DNA from: Rhodococcus tukisamuensis NBRC 100609
GTDB taxonomy: Bacteria > Actinomycetota > Actinomycetes > Mycobacteriales > Mycobacteriaceae
Direction of reading: 5' to 3'
DNA: 64,000 bases
Assembly: GCF_001894985.1 (NCBI RefSeq)
Contig: NZ_BCXG01000005.1
Location: 247,467 to 311,466 of the forward strand
In this document: positions 28,110 to 39,016 of the stretch, in pieces
How the letters are laid out: each line of letters starts with the position of its first letter
Numbering within the stretch: the first letter of the stretch is position 1
Position numbers and translations under genes: made by a program
Notes under the pieces: generated by a model
Databases searched by the model: none
Told to the model about the DNA's origin: nothing
What the model saw: only the letters and a program-made list of their open reading frames with translations

Positions 28110-28829
28110 ATGCGGGTGGAACCCAGCGACAGGTGGGTACGCGGACTGACGGGCGACACCGTCGTCGTCAGCAGCTTTGCGCCGCTGCTCTTCTGGGAAG
28201 ACGCCTTCCCGGTGCCGTCGTATGCCTACCCCCACGAGGACGTCCGGACGGACCTGCTGCGACCAGGCTCGGAACCCGCCTCCCCGCACCCGTTCTTCGG
28301 GCCGCACGGCCCGGTCAGCGAGTGGTTCGACCTCGAGACCGGCGACGGCCGGACGCTCCGCGCCATCGCCTGGGTTCGTGACGACCCCGCCCTCGCGGAC
28401 CACATCGTGTGCTCCTGGGAACCGGGCCTGCTCGACCGCTGGCTGGAGGAGGACGAGGAAGTCTCCGGCCACCCCCGCGATCCTCATGCGCGGGTCGACG
28501 CGCTGCCGAGTTCAAGGCACGTCACCGTCGCGCTCGATGGCGTCGTGCTGGCCGAAACTTCCAGTCCGGTACTGCTTTTCGAGACCGGACTGCCCACCCG
28601 GTACTACCTGCCCCGCGAGGACGTCGACCTCGGCAAGCTGACCGCCAGGTCTCGCCGTACCCACTGCCCGTACAAGGGGGACGCCGAGGAGTACTGGGAC
28701 GCGCCGGGAGCGGAGGGCGTCGCCTGGTCCTACCCGCACCCGTACCCGGCGGTCGCCGCGATCGCCGGCCGCGTCGCGTTCTACAACGAACTCGTCGACA
28801 TCACCGTGGACGGCCACGCCCCGGCCTGA
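28110..28829 (+). CDS. DUF427 domain protein (two domains)
   Basis: A 239-residue protein made of two DUF427 repeats. The second is the clearer: HVTVALDGVVLAETSSPVLLFETGLPTRYYLPREDVDL, then THCPYKGDAEEYW and VAFYNELVDITVDG. The first repeat has VVVSSFAPLLFWEDAFPVPSYAYPHEDVR but a divergent second half. DUF427 proteins are small compact beta-folds of unknown function. Confidence 0.82.
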   Translation: MRVEPSDRWVRGLTGDTVVVSSFAPLLFWEDAFPVPSYAYPHEDVRTDLLRPGSEPASPHPFFGPHGPVSEWFDLETGDGRTLRAIAWVRDDPALADHIVCSWEPGLLDRWLEEDEEVSGHPRDPHARVDALPSSRHVTVALDGVVLAETSSPVLLFETGLPTRYYLPREDVDLGKLTARSRRTHCPYKGDAEEYWDAPGAEGVAWSYPHPYPAVAAIAGRVAFYNELVDITVDGHAPA

Positions 28830-28870
28830 GCCGGGCACCGCGTTGCCTCTCCCCGTACGTGGACGACGTC

Positions 28871-29599
28871 CTACGCCGTCACGATCGTGAGCATCCCCGC
28901 CGCCGTCACCAGCACGACCACGGCCCACCGGAAACTCCCGACGGACAGCCTCTTCGCGATCCCGATGCCGAGCGCGTTGCCGGCGAGTCCCACGGCCGAA
29001 CAGCCGAGGAGCATCGGCCAGTTGGTGGTCGGGTCCGTGTCGGAGTAGAGCCACAGCAACGCCAGCGACAGGGTGTTGGTGATGACGAAGAACCCGGCCA
29101 GGTCCGCGATGAAACTCATCGGGGGCAGCCTGGCGCGGCTGAGCAGCAGCACCACGGGCGGCCCGTTCAGCGAGGTCGTGGCGCCGAAGTAGCCGCTGAC
29201 GAACCCCGCGACCGACAGGGCCGGCCGCGACGGCGGCCGGGTGCCGCCGGACGGCTGGATCGCCAGCGCCAGCCCACAGAGCACCGTCAGCGCGCCTACC
29301 GCCGGTTTGAGGTAGGCGACGGGCAGCAGCGCCACCGTCAGCACACCCAGCCAGGACCCCGGCAGACTGGCGCCCCCCATCCACCCGACGCGCCGCCATT
29401 CGATGTGGGCCCGCAACTGGATGACGACCGCGATCCTCGTCACCAGTCCGACGACCAGGTTGACCACGACGACCTCGGCAACCCCGACGCCGGCCAGCAA
29501 CATGAGCGGGGCGGCGATCAGCGCGGTCCCAAAACCCGTGGCGCCACCGATGATCGACGCGAAACCGACGCACAGCATTGCCAGCGCGAGCACGGACAC
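28871..29599 (-). CDS. TauE/SafE-family sulfite exporter-like permease
   Basis: A 242-residue membrane protein with about eight helices. The glycine-rich repeats ASIIGGATGFGTALIAAPLM near residue 13 and VSGYFGATTSLNGPPVVLLL near residue 130 are the paired signatures of the TauE/SafE (DUF81) family, which exports sulfite or organosulfur anions. The GTG at 29599 is the likely start, with GGAGG 12 bases upstream. It is divergent from the pirin gene. Confidence 0.85.
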   Translation of the reverse strand: MSVLALAMLCVGFASIIGGATGFGTALIAAPLMLLAGVGVAEVVVVNLVVGLVTRIAVVIQLRAHIEWRRVGWMGGASLPGSWLGVLTVALLPVAYLKPAVGALTVLCGLALAIQPSGGTRPPSRPALSVAGFVSGYFGATTSLNGPPVVLLLSRARLPPMSFIADLAGFFVITNTLSLALLWLYSDTDPTTNWPMLLGCSAVGLAGNALGIGIAKRLSVGSFRWAVVVLVTAAGMLTIVTA

Positions 29600-29675
29600 G
29601 GGACCGGCGCCTCCTTCGTCGTGGCAGCTACGGGATTCGCCGCCGACCCTATCGGTCGCCCGCCGGGCCCATCCC

Positions 29676-29703
29676 AATCGGAATAGCGATTCGGACGATT
29701 CGG
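29676..29703. promoter_or_regulatory. CGATTCGG repeats in the tauE-pirin intergenic region
   Basis: Two copies of CGATTCGG (29687-29694 and 29696-29703) lie 9 bp apart, and the first CGATT also pairs with an upstream AATCG (29676-29680) across six bases. The 157-bp gap separates two divergent genes, so this is a candidate regulator-binding site shared by both. Confidence 0.4.
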
Positions 29704-29756
29704 TTGTGCAGTCTGAGCAGCGGCAGCTGGGCCGCGGCGAACGAAGGGGGAACTCC

Positions 29757-30812
29757 ATGGAGGCATCCAGCGATCGCGGACAGGTCTTCCGGCTCGGCCA
29801 GCCCTGGCAGGGCGCGCCGCCCTTCCTGTTCGCCAACTGGCACGTGGACCACTACCCGGCCGGCAACGAGGACATGACCCCGGCGACGGGACTGGACGGC
29901 CGCCCCCTGGGCAGCGACTTCGGCCACCCGTCCGGCTGGAACATGTACCACGGCCAGTCCGTGCCCGGCTTTCCCGCGCATCCGCACCGGGGATTCGAGA
30001 CCATCACCATCCTGTCGGGCGGGTACGTCGATCACGCCGACTCCACCGGCGCCGCCGCCCGTTTCGGGCCCGGCGACGTGCAGTGGCTGACCGCCGGGCG
30101 CGGCATCTCCCACTCGGAGATGTTCCCGCTGCTCGAGACGGACGCGGACAACCCGTTCGAACTCTTCCAGATCTGGCTGAACCTGCCCGCCGCGTCGAAG
30201 ATGGTGGAGCCCGAGTTCCGGATGCTCTGGAACGAGGACATCCCCGTCGTCCGGGTCGCGGGCCCCGGCGGCGGCGAGGCCCGCGTCAAGGTGATCGCCG
30301 GGCGCTACCTCACCGAACAGGGCGACGCCGTCGACCCCCTCGCGCCGCCCGTCGGGTCCTGGGCCGCCGACCCGGCCTCCGACGTCGCCGTCTGGCTGCT
30401 GGAACTCGACCCGCACGCGCGTGTCGAGCTGCCCGCCCAGTCTGCCGACCAGGCCCAACGGGTGCTGTACGTCTACGGCGACGGGTCTCACGCCACAGTC
30501 GCGGGGCGGGGCGTCGAGGCCGGGTTCGGCTTCGCTCAGGCCGGACCCGGCACGACGCTGATCGAGACCGGGGCCTCCGGCGCAAAGCTCCTGCTACTGC
30601 AGGGCGTGCCCATCGACGAGCCGGTCGCACAGCACGGGCCCTTTGTGATGAACACCCGGGACGAGCTCATCGAGGCCTACGACGAGTACCAGCGCACCCG
30701 CTTCGGCGGCTGGCCGTGGGGGCGCGACGACGTGGTGCACCCCCGCACCGAGGGCCGCTTCGCCAGGCACACCGACGGCCGGTTGGAGCGTCCGGGCGCG
30801 ACGGCACGCTGA
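29757..30812 (+). CDS. Pirin family protein
   Basis: A 351-residue bicupin. The pirin N-terminal motif DFGHPSGWNMYHGQSVPGFPAHPHRGFETITIL (near residues 60-95) supplies the metal ligands (HPHRG and a later glutamate), and GDVQWLTAGRGISHSEMFP follows. The C-terminal cupin has GASGAKLLLLQGVPIDEPVAQHGPFVMN and the family's closing RTRFGGWPW. Bacterial pirins bind iron and some act as quercetinases or metabolic regulators. The ATG at 29757 has GAAGGGGG upstream. Compared with typical pirins, it carries an N-terminal extension of about 30 residues. Confidence 0.9.
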   Translation: MEASSDRGQVFRLGQPWQGAPPFLFANWHVDHYPAGNEDMTPATGLDGRPLGSDFGHPSGWNMYHGQSVPGFPAHPHRGFETITILSGGYVDHADSTGAAARFGPGDVQWLTAGRGISHSEMFPLLETDADNPFELFQIWLNLPAASKMVEPEFRMLWNEDIPVVRVAGPGGGEARVKVIAGRYLTEQGDAVDPLAPPVGSWAADPASDVAVWLLELDPHARVELPAQSADQAQRVLYVYGDGSHATVAGRGVEAGFGFAQAGPGTTLIETGASGAKLLLLQGVPIDEPVAQHGPFVMNTRDELIEAYDEYQRTRFGGWPWGRDDVVHPRTEGRFARHTDGRLERPGATAR

Positions 30813-30840
30813 CCGGACCGCCACCGCGGTGTCAGGAGCC

Positions 30841-30876
30841 GTGACGCTCGCGGTGTCAGCCTTCCGCGAGCGTCAC
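30841..30876. terminator. Hairpin between convergent pirin and flavodoxin genes
   Basis: GTGACGCTCGCGG (30841-30853) and CCGCGAGCGTCAC (30864-30876) form a perfect 13-bp stem around a 10-base loop. The right part runs into the last codons and stop of the flavodoxin-like gene, so the structure is shared by coding and terminator sequence. Confidence 0.65.
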
Positions 30877-31335
30877 CGCGACCGTCGCGCCCAGCTCGTA
30901 GCACCTCTCCCGCGCCGCGGCGTCGACCCCGCCGGTGATCTCCACCGTCTGCGCAACCTGGGTCAGCGCCAGCCCCGCGACGATCTTGTCGACCGAGCGG
31001 ACCGCCCCCGCGGTGTCGTTGTTGCCGTGCACCCACAGTCCGAACGGCCGGCCCGCCACCGCGTCCAGGCACGGGTAGTAGACCGTGTCGAAGAAGTGCT
31101 TGAGCGCGCCGGACATGTACCCGAAGTTCGCGCTGGTGCCGAACAGGTAGCCGTCCGCCGCCAGCACGTCGGGCACGGTGGCTCCGAGTGCCGGTACCGA
31201 GCGGACCGCCACGCCCTCGATGTCGGGGTCGTGCGCACCCGCGAGCACCGCCTCGAGCAGTTCCCGGGTGGGCGGCGAGGGGGTGTGGTGCACGACGAGC
31301 AGGGTGCGCTCACCGACGACGGGGACTTCGGTCAC
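30856..31335 (-). CDS. Flavodoxin-like NAD(P)H-dependent oxidoreductase
   Basis: A 159-residue flavodoxin-fold protein. The phosphate-binding loop is LLVVHHTPSPPTRELLEAVL near residue 12, and the FMN-contacting block is GYLFGTSANFGYMSGALKHFFDTVYYP near residue 62, with GLWVHGNNDTAGAVRSVDKI further on. It should bind FMN and pass electrons from NAD(P)H; the substrate is unknown. The gene is 18 bp from the GerW-like gene in the same direction. Confidence 0.8.
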   Translation of the reverse strand: MTEVPVVGERTLLVVHHTPSPPTRELLEAVLAGAHDPDIEGVAVRSVPALGATVPDVLAADGYLFGTSANFGYMSGALKHFFDTVYYPCLDAVAGRPFGLWVHGNNDTAGAVRSVDKIVAGLALTQVAQTVEITGGVDAAARERCYELGATVAVTLAEG

Positions 31336-31353
31336 CCCAGCAGACTACTCACG

Positions 31354-31692
31354 TCACGGCCGAGACCTGTTGGATCCGAACGACCCTCGACGCGACAGGT
31401 CCGGCCACGGCGGCCGCCGCAGCACCGCCAACGTGGCGATCACCGTCGCCGCCAGTCCGATGGACACGGCGAGCAGCCCGACCCGGGTCTCGTCGACGGC
31501 TGCCTCCCAGGAGACCTTTCCGTCGTGGACGACGAACGCGCCGACCGGCGTCGCGGTGAATCCGCGCCCACCACCCCGAATCCTCGCGACGGTGACGATC
31601 GTCGCCCCGTCGACTGTCTCGTACGGCTCCCCGAAGACGCGTGATGCGGACGGATCGGTCCGCACCCCGTTCACCAAATCCGGAGTCTCCAT
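31354..31692 (-). CDS. GerW (YtfJ)-family protein with C-terminal membrane anchor
   Basis: A 112-residue protein. The N-terminal half has the GerW/YtfJ pattern: ASRVFGEPYETVDGATIVTVARIRGGGRG, then a strand GFTATPVGAFVVHDGKVSWE. GerW is known from endospore formers, but the family also occurs in non-sporulating actinobacteria. Here a single membrane helix (GLLAVSIGLAATVIATLAVL, residues about 72-91) follows. The ATG has GAGAGG upstream. The role is unknown. Confidence 0.68.
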   Translation of the reverse strand: METPDLVNGVRTDPSASRVFGEPYETVDGATIVTVARIRGGGRGFTATPVGAFVVHDGKVSWEAAVDETRVGLLAVSIGLAATVIATLAVLRRPPWPDLSRRGSFGSNRSRP

Positions 31693-31774
31693 TGCGGCAC
31701 CTCTCGTCGGTATTCGCGCGTCGCATCGCCACCAGGCTATCGACGCCTGCCGACCGATGCCGGGTGCCGCGTCG

Positions 31775-33087
<1,313 letters not shown>

Positions 33088-33326
33088 TCACTGCGATAAT
33101 TCCTCGATGCGGATTCATTCCGCTCCAACTGGTCTGCGACGTCGAACCATGTCCGATCCGCCCCGTGCGCGTCACATGGCGTCGCCCACCACGTCCCGGT
33201 CGGCTGCTGACGTGCGCGGCCGCCCCAATCATGTGCATCTCCAGCAGCGGCACAGTCAGGTGCGGCCGACCCCGCACGAGATGTCGTGTGTGCCGTGGAC
33301 AGCGAGAACGCACGAGAGGAAGCGAC

Positions 33327-34310
33327 ATGAGATCTTCCTGGAAGTGTGCGTTGGCCATCGCCACGTGCATCGCGCTGGCGACGGCCGGGTGTTCGAGCGA
33401 CAACCCAGGCACTCCTGCGGCCAATGACACCACCGCGGCCGCCACGTCCGCGTCCGGCACGCACTCGTCGAAAACCACGGCAACCAAGGCGGACGCGACA
33501 GGGTCGGCGGATGCTGCCGATGTCACGGTCGACAAGACCGGCTGGTTCGGCGGGTTCGCGATCACAGTCGACAAGGCCACGGCGACACCTCAGTCCACCA
33601 CCGCCACGTCCCAGGGCTCGACCACGGCGGTGGACCTCGAGCTGAGCTACGAGAACCTGGTCGGCGTGAAGGCACCCCCACCCGAGGATGCCTACCTCGA
33701 CGTGAACGGCTCCGTCGTCGACGTCAAGTTCGATGACCAGACGGTCGCGGGATTCGGAAAGGCGTCCGGGACCGCGAAGGCCTCGGTCAAGGCGGTCGGC
33801 AGCACGGCCGATCCCACGAAGCTGCTCGACGCCGCGACGCTCGTCTACGGCGATACCGACAGCAACCAGACCAAGATTCCGTTCGCCAAGGACGGCACGG
33901 TCACGAGCATCGAGCCCAGGGGCATCCCGGTCGGGCAAACGCTTGGTGGTGCGGTCAAGGTCCAACTGACCAAGGCGTTTCTGTGGCCGAGCTACCAGCC
34001 CGGGGAGAAGGACAAGTACGAGCTCTGGATCGAGTTCAGGGCCGATTGCGTCGACTGCCCTGGCGGAATCCTCAGTTACACGGCGGACCGTGGAACCATC
34101 ACGCTGACAACACCCACCGGCCAGACCCTCCCTGCAGATGCCAGAAGCCCGTGGTCCGCTAGCAGGGTCAGTTCAAGTAGCAACGTCGAAGGTGCCTGGG
34201 CGGTGTTCCTCATCGACGCTCCCGCGAAGGGCGACTACACCCTCAAGATCGACTTCACCGGTTCCAATACCGCCCTGAAGGTCCAGGACACGACCACCAT
34301 CACCCTTTAG
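33327..34310 (+). CDS. Lipoprotein, unknown function
   Basis: A 327-residue secreted lipoprotein. The signal peptide RSSWKCALAIATCIALATAGC ends in a lipobox (ATAGC, Cys near residue 22). A Ser/Thr/Ala-rich linker follows (residues about 25-65), then a beta-rich domain with no recognised family (for example TGWFGGFAITVDKATATP, VDLELSYENLVGV, KDKYELWIEFRADC, GDYTLKIDFTGSN). A CVDC pair near residue 240 may form a disulfide. GAGAGGAA precedes the ATG. It is divergent from dapB and ends next to a lipase remnant. Confidence 0.75.
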   Translation: MRSSWKCALAIATCIALATAGCSSDNPGTPAANDTTAAATSASGTHSSKTTATKADATGSADAADVTVDKTGWFGGFAITVDKATATPQSTTATSQGSTTAVDLELSYENLVGVKAPPPEDAYLDVNGSVVDVKFDDQTVAGFGKASGTAKASVKAVGSTADPTKLLDAATLVYGDTDSNQTKIPFAKDGTVTSIEPRGIPVGQTLGGAVKVQLTKAFLWPSYQPGEKDKYELWIEFRADCVDCPGGILSYTADRGTITLTTPTGQTLPADARSPWSASRVSSSSNVEGAWAVFLIDAPAKGDYTLKIDFTGSNTALKVQDTTTITL

Positions 34311-34490
34311 CCATCCCTCGAGGTACTGGCGGCCGACCACCCCGCCCTGCGAATGTGCGACCACGTCCACCTGATCGGCACCGGTGCTCCGAGGACGCGA
34401 CCGACGAACGCACCGACCTCCCTGGCCGACGTCGGGATGTCACCGGTCGCGCACATGCCCCTCGAGCCGAGCATGCTGGTCGGGTCCTGA
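34311..34490 (-). pseudogene. Remnant of a class-2 lipase/esterase
   Basis: Translation of the minus strand gives GMCATGDIPTSAREVGAFVG near 34400-34455 in one frame and, after a frameshift, TGADQVDVVAHSQGGVVG near 34345-34395 in another. Together they match the region before and including the nucleophile elbow (HSQGG) of secreted actinobacterial lipases. Stops and frame change interrupt it, and both ends of the gene are missing. It is a decayed fragment. Confidence 0.6.
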
Positions 34491-34582
34491 CCCTAGCTAC
34501 TTCAGCAACGCAACCCAGATCACAGGATCTTGCGAGCGGACGAGATCCGCACGGGCCGGACGCACCGCAGATCCGCCCTGGC

Positions 34583-34966
34583 TCAACCCTCGTCGGGTGC
34601 CGTCCGGGCCGGGTCCGCGCGCCGCGCCCGACGCTGCCATGCCCAGAAGAGCAGCAGGCCCACTGTCACGCCGAGCAGGTCGGCCGCCACATCCCACACC
34701 GAGGCGCTGCGATGGATCGGCAGCAGGCCCTGCAGCACCTCGCTCACCACGGCGTACGCCCCCGCCCACAACGCGACGGCGAGCACCCCGTGGCGGGCGT
34801 ACCGCGCCGCGAAGACCAGCACCGCGAACATCAGGAAGTGCGTGAGCTTGTCGGAGTTCGGCGGCCCACTCGGCACCGTGGACCCCGGCGAGAACAGCAT
34901 CACGAGGGTGACCGCGAAGGCCGCCGGCAGCGGCCACGACCGGCGGCCCGGCACGCTCACCGACAC
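34583..34966 (-). CDS. VanZ-family membrane protein
   Basis: A 127-residue protein with about four membrane helices. The VanZ-like pattern is NSDKLTHFLMFAVLVFAARYA near residue 38, AYAVVSEVLQGLLPIHRSASVWDVAADLLG near residue 70 and a final helix before a basic tail. VanZ proteins are linked to glycopeptide resistance in some species but most relatives have no known role. The GTG start falls immediately after the pepR stop, so the pair is coupled. Confidence 0.78.
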   Translation of the reverse strand: MSVSVPGRRSWPLPAAFAVTLVMLFSPGSTVPSGPPNSDKLTHFLMFAVLVFAARYARHGVLAVALWAGAYAVVSEVLQGLLPIHRSASVWDVAADLLGVTVGLLLFWAWQRRARRADPARTAPDEG

Positions 34967-36310
34967 TCAGACGATCCCGCGCACGACCGCCGGCAGGTCC
35001 CGCTTGCGCCGGTAGGGGCCCACCACGGAGGCCGCAAACGGCCGGGACAGGAGTTCCGCGGCCACGGCCCGCACCTCCTCGGTGGTCACCGCGTCGATCC
35101 GGGCGAGGGTCTCGCTGATGGTGCGGTGGGTGCCGTAGTTCAGTTCGCTGCGGCCGATCCGGTGCATCCGCGACCCGGAGTCCTCCAGGCCCAGCACCAT
35201 GCCGCCGCGGATCGAGCCCTTGGCCCGCGCGCACTCGGCGTCGGTGATGCCGTTCGCGGCGACGTCCGCCAGCACCCCGCGGATCAGAGTGGTCACCTCG
35301 GCCAGGTTGTCGGGCTGGCAGCCCGCGTACACCGAGAACGCACCGGTGTCCGCGAAGGTGTCGACGCTCGAGTACACCGAGTACGCCAGCCCGCGCGATT
35401 CCCGAACCTCTTGGAACAGACGGGAACTCAGGCCGCCGCCGACCGCGGTGTTCAGCACCGACAGCGCCCAGCGGTGCCCCTGGTGCCGGCCGTAGCCACG
35501 CACACCGAGGCACAGGTGGGCCTGTTCGCTGTCCCGGTTGAGCACGGTCAGCTCCGGCGCGGTGCGCAGCCGCAGGGTGCCCTCGCGACGCGGGGCGGGC
35601 ACGGCGCTGTCCTTCAGGTGCCCGGCGAAGCTGCGGCGCACCAGTTCCACGGTCTCGTCGTGGTCGACGTTGCCCGCGACGGCCACCACCATCCGTTCCG
35701 GGGTGTACCGGCGGACGTGGAACGAGTGCACCTGCGCGCGGGTCATCGACTCGATCGACTCGGTGCTGCCGATCACCGGCCGGCCCACCGGGTGGTCGCC
35801 GAACAGCGCGGTGAGGAACTCGTCGCCGAGCAGGTCCTCCGGGTCGTCGTCGCGCATCGAGATCTCCTCGAGCACCACCTGACGTTCGACGTCGACGTCG
35901 TCGGACAGGCACCGCCCCCGCAGCACCACGTCGCTGACCAGGTCCACCGCCAGCGCCAGGTCCTCGTCGAGGACGTGCGCGTAGAAGCAGGTGTGTTCGC
36001 GGGAGGTGAAGGCGTTGAGTTCGCCGCCGATGCCGTCGACCACCTGGGCGATCTCGAGCGCGCTGCGGGTGGGTGTCGACTTGAACAGCAGGTGTTCGAG
36101 GAAGTGCGCGGCGCCGGCCACGGTGGGCTTCTCGTCGCGGGAGCCGACCCCCACCCAGACGCCGACCGACGCGGAGCGCACCCCGGGCATGTACTCGGTG
36201 ACGACGCGGAGGCCACCGGGGAGAACGGTGCGGCGGACGCCGGAGTCCTCGGTGCGAGCTCCCACTTTCCGGGTCGACGCGGTGGTGCGGTGGTGTTCGA
36301 TGTCGGCCAT
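34967..36310 (-). CDS. pepR: M16-family zinc protease (PepR)
   Basis: A 447-residue insulinase-type metallopeptidase. The inverted zinc motif HxxEH is in GAAHFLEHLLFKST near residue 70, with the third ligand glutamate further on in the VVLEEISM helix region. YGTHRTISETLARIDAVTTEEVRAVAAEL marks the C-terminal lobe. In actinobacteria the gene regularly follows gpsI, as here (Rv2782c-Rv2783c). The native substrate is unknown. Confidence 0.92.
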   Translation of the reverse strand: MADIEHHRTTASTRKVGARTEDSGVRRTVLPGGLRVVTEYMPGVRSASVGVWVGVGSRDEKPTVAGAAHFLEHLLFKSTPTRSALEIAQVVDGIGGELNAFTSREHTCFYAHVLDEDLALAVDLVSDVVLRGRCLSDDVDVERQVVLEEISMRDDDPEDLLGDEFLTALFGDHPVGRPVIGSTESIESMTRAQVHSFHVRRYTPERMVVAVAGNVDHDETVELVRRSFAGHLKDSAVPAPRREGTLRLRTAPELTVLNRDSEQAHLCLGVRGYGRHQGHRWALSVLNTAVGGGLSSRLFQEVRESRGLAYSVYSSVDTFADTGAFSVYAGCQPDNLAEVTTLIRGVLADVAANGITDAECARAKGSIRGGMVLGLEDSGSRMHRIGRSELNYGTHRTISETLARIDAVTTEEVRAVAAELLSRPFAASVVGPYRRKRDLPAVVRGIV

Positions 36311-36433
36311 GTATGTGGTCAGCGGTTCCTCTGAGCTGTGTGGGCGTAGAGCATCACAGAGTACACAGCGCGGCCGTCACGACCGGCGCCGGTGCAGTGC
36401 GCTCCGTCCGGCTGCGGGTGCGCCCGGACGCAC

Positions 36434-36466
36434 CGGCGCCCCCGCACGAAGTGTGCGGGGGCGCCG
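36434..36466 (-). terminator. Terminator downstream of gpsI
   Basis: CGGCGCCCCCGCAC (36434-36447) and GTGCGGGGGCGCCG (36453-36466) form a perfect 14-bp stem with a five-base loop. It lies 30 bp after the gpsI stop and 124 bp before the pepR start, so it can limit or stop read-through between them. Confidence 0.72.
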
Positions 36467-36495
36467 GGTCTGACATGTGTTGACGCGGGGCGCGA

Positions 36496-38769
36496 CTACT
36501 CCGAGTCGGTGCCCTCGGCGGCCGGGGCGTCCGCCGCCGCGGCGGCGTCGTCCTCGACCGGGACGAGCGAGATCTTGCCGCGGTTGTCGATGTCCGCGAT
36601 CTCGACCCGGATCTTGGAGCCGACGTTCACGACGTCCTCGACCTTGGCAATCCGCTTGCCGTTGCCCAGCTTCGAGATGTGCACCAGCCCGTCACGGCCC
36701 GGGAGCAGGGAGACGAACGCGCCGAAGGCGGTGGTCTTGACGACCGTGCCGAGGAAACGCTCGCCGACCTTGGGCAGCTGCGGGTTGGCGATGGCGTTGA
36801 TCATGTCGATCGCGGCCTGCGCAGACGGACCATCGGTGGCGCCGACGAACACGGTGCCGTCGTCCTCGATGGAGATGTTGGCACCGGTCTGCTCGGTGAT
36901 CGAGTTGATCATCTTGCCCTTGGGGCCGATGACCTCGCCGATCTTGTCGACGGGCACCTTGATGGCCGTGACGCGCGGGGCGAACGGGCTCATCTCGTCC
37001 GGGGTGTCGATGGCCTCGGCCATGACCTCCAGGATGGTGGTGCGGGCGTCGTGCGCCTGCGAGAGCGCGCCGGCCAGGACCTTGGACGGGATGCCGTCGA
37101 GCTTGGTGTCCAGCTGCAGGGCCGTCACGAAGTCCTTGGTACCCGCGACCTTGAAGTCCATGTCGCCGAAGGCATCCTCGGCGCCGAGGATGTCGGTCAG
37201 CGCCACGTACCGGGTCTCGCCGTCGACCTGGTCGGAGACCAGGCCCATCGCGATGCCGGCGACCGGGGCCTTCAGCGGCACACCGGCGTTGAGCAGCGAC
37301 AGCGTCGAGGCGCAGACGGAGCCCATCGAGGTGGAACCGTTGGAGCTGAGCGCCTCGGAGACCTGACGGATCGCGTACGGGAACTCGTCCTGGCTCGGCA
37401 GCACCGGCATCAGGGCGCGCTCGGCGAGGGCGCCGTGGCCGATCTCGCGACGCTTCGGCGAACCGACGCGGCCCGTCTCACCGGTGGAGTACGGCGGGAA
37501 GTTGTAGTGGTGCATGTAACGCTTGCTGGTCTCGGGGCCCAGCGAGTCGATCTGCTGCGCCATCTTGACCATGTCCAGGGTGGTGACGCCCATGATCTGG
37601 GTCTCGCCACGCTCGAACAGCGCCGAGCCGTGCGCCCGCGGGATCACGGCGACCTCGGCCGAGAGCGACCGGATGTCGGTGATGCCACGGCCGTCGATGC
37701 GGAAGTGGTCCTTGAGGATCCGCTGGCGGACCAGCTTCTTGGTCAGCGAGCGGAACGCCGCGCCGATCTCCTTCTCGCGACCCTCGAAGTTCGGGGCGAC
37801 CAGCTCGAGGACCTCGACCTTGACCTCGTCGGTCTTGTCGTCGCGCTCCTGCTTGCCGGCGATGGACAGCGCGGCGGTCAGCTTTGCGGACGCGGCGGCC
37901 TCGACGGCGGCGAAGACGTCGTCCTGGTAGGCCGGGAAGACCGGGTACTCGCCGGTCGGCTTGGCGGCCTTGGCGGCCAGCGCCTGCTGTGCGGCGCACA
38001 GACGGGCGATGAACGGCTTGGCGGCCTCGAGGCCCTGCGCGACGATCGCCTCGGTCGGCGCCTGCGCGCCGCCCTCGATCAGGCTGATCACGTGTGCGGG
38101 GGCCTCGGCCTCGACCATCATGATCGCGACGTCGGCGTTGTCACCGGAACCGGAGACGACGCGGCCGGCGACGACCATGTCGAAGACGGCGTTCTCGAGC
38201 TGCTCGACGGTCGGGAAGGCGACCCACTGGCCGGCCTTGTTCTCGTCCGAGGTGAGCAGCGCGACACGCACGCCGCCGACCGGGCCGGAGAACGGCAGGC
38301 CCGCGATCTGCGTCGACGCCGAGGCGGCGTTGATCGCGACCACGTCGTAGAGGTCCTTCGGGTCCAGGCTCAGGACCGTCACGACGACCTGGATCTCGTT
38401 GCGCAGACCGTCGACGAAGGACGGGCGCAGCGGCCGGTCGATCAGGCGGCAGGTCAGGATCGCGTCGGTGGAGGGGCGACCCTCACGACGGAAGAACGAG
38501 CCGGGGATGCGGCCCGCGGCGTACATGCGCTCCTCGACGTCCACCGTGAGGGGGAAGAAGTCGAAGTGCTCCTTGGGGTGCTTGCTGGCCGTGGTGGCCG
38601 ACAGCAGCATGGTCTCGTCGTCCAGGTAGGCGACGACGGCGCCGGCGGCCTGCTGCGCGAGGCGGCCGGTCTCGAAACGGATGGTGCGGGTGCCGTAGCT
38701 CCCGTTGTCGATGACGGCGGTGGATTCGAACACGCCTTCGTCGACCTCTACTGCGGTGTTTTCTGACAT
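36496..38769 (-). CDS. gpsI: Polyribonucleotide nucleotidyltransferase (PNPase)
   Basis: A 757-residue phosphorolytic 3'-5' exoribonuclease. The two RNase PH domains are recognised by [19 protein letters not shown] near residue 95 and by [16 protein letters not shown] with [17 protein letters not shown] (core active site near residue 490). KH ([20 protein letters not shown], near 612) and S1 ([26 protein letters not shown], near 690) domains follow, with an acidic Ala-rich tail. The ATG at 38769 gives MSENTAVEV. It lies downstream of rpsO, as in most bacteria. Confidence 0.95.
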   Translation of the reverse strand: MSENTAVEVDEGVFESTAVIDNGSYGTRTIRFETGRLAQQAAGAVVAYLDDETMLLSATTASKHPKEHFDFFPLTVDVEERMYAAGRIPGSFFRREGRPSTDAILTCRLIDRPLRPSFVDGLRNEIQVVVTVLSLDPKDLYDVVAINAASASTQIAGLPFSGPVGGVRVALLTSDENKAGQWVAFPTVEQLENAVFDMVVAGRVVSGSGDNADVAIMMVEAEAPAHVISLIEGGAQAPTEAIVAQGLEAAKPFIARLCAAQQALAAKAAKPTGEYPVFPAYQDDVFAAVEAAASAKLTAALSIAGKQERDDKTDEVKVEVLELVAPNFEGREKEIGAAFRSLTKKLVRQRILKDHFRIDGRGITDIRSLSAEVAVIPRAHGSALFERGETQIMGVTTLDMVKMAQQIDSLGPETSKRYMHHYNFPPYSTGETGRVGSPKRREIGHGALAERALMPVLPSQDEFPYAIRQVSEALSSNGSTSMGSVCASTLSLLNAGVPLKAPVAGIAMGLVSDQVDGETRYVALTDILGAEDAFGDMDFKVAGTKDFVTALQLDTKLDGIPSKVLAGALSQAHDARTTILEVMAEAIDTPDEMSPFAPRVTAIKVPVDKIGEVIGPKGKMINSITEQTGANISIEDDGTVFVGATDGPSAQAAIDMINAIANPQLPKVGERFLGTVVKTTAFGAFVSLLPGRDGLVHISKLGNGKRIAKVEDVVNVGSKIRVEIADIDNRGKISLVPVEDDAAAAADAPAAEGTDSE

Positions 38770-39016
38770 CTTTTCTCTTCTCGTCCTCTCGTCTTTGCCG
38801 TATCCGCGTGATCGTCGCTGCCATCGACGGCGGCGACGACGCACCTTGGGCGAGGGCGTTCCCTCTGCGCGGAGGCGGTCATCGATCGAAGCCCTCCGGC
38901 GGTCGTCACGTTTGACGACCTGCCGAGTGGCCACTACCGAGGACCGACGCCACGACTGGCGGGTGCGTACGGCTGGATCTCGTGGATCCTGGTCCTACTG
39001 CAACTCGGTGCTGCGG

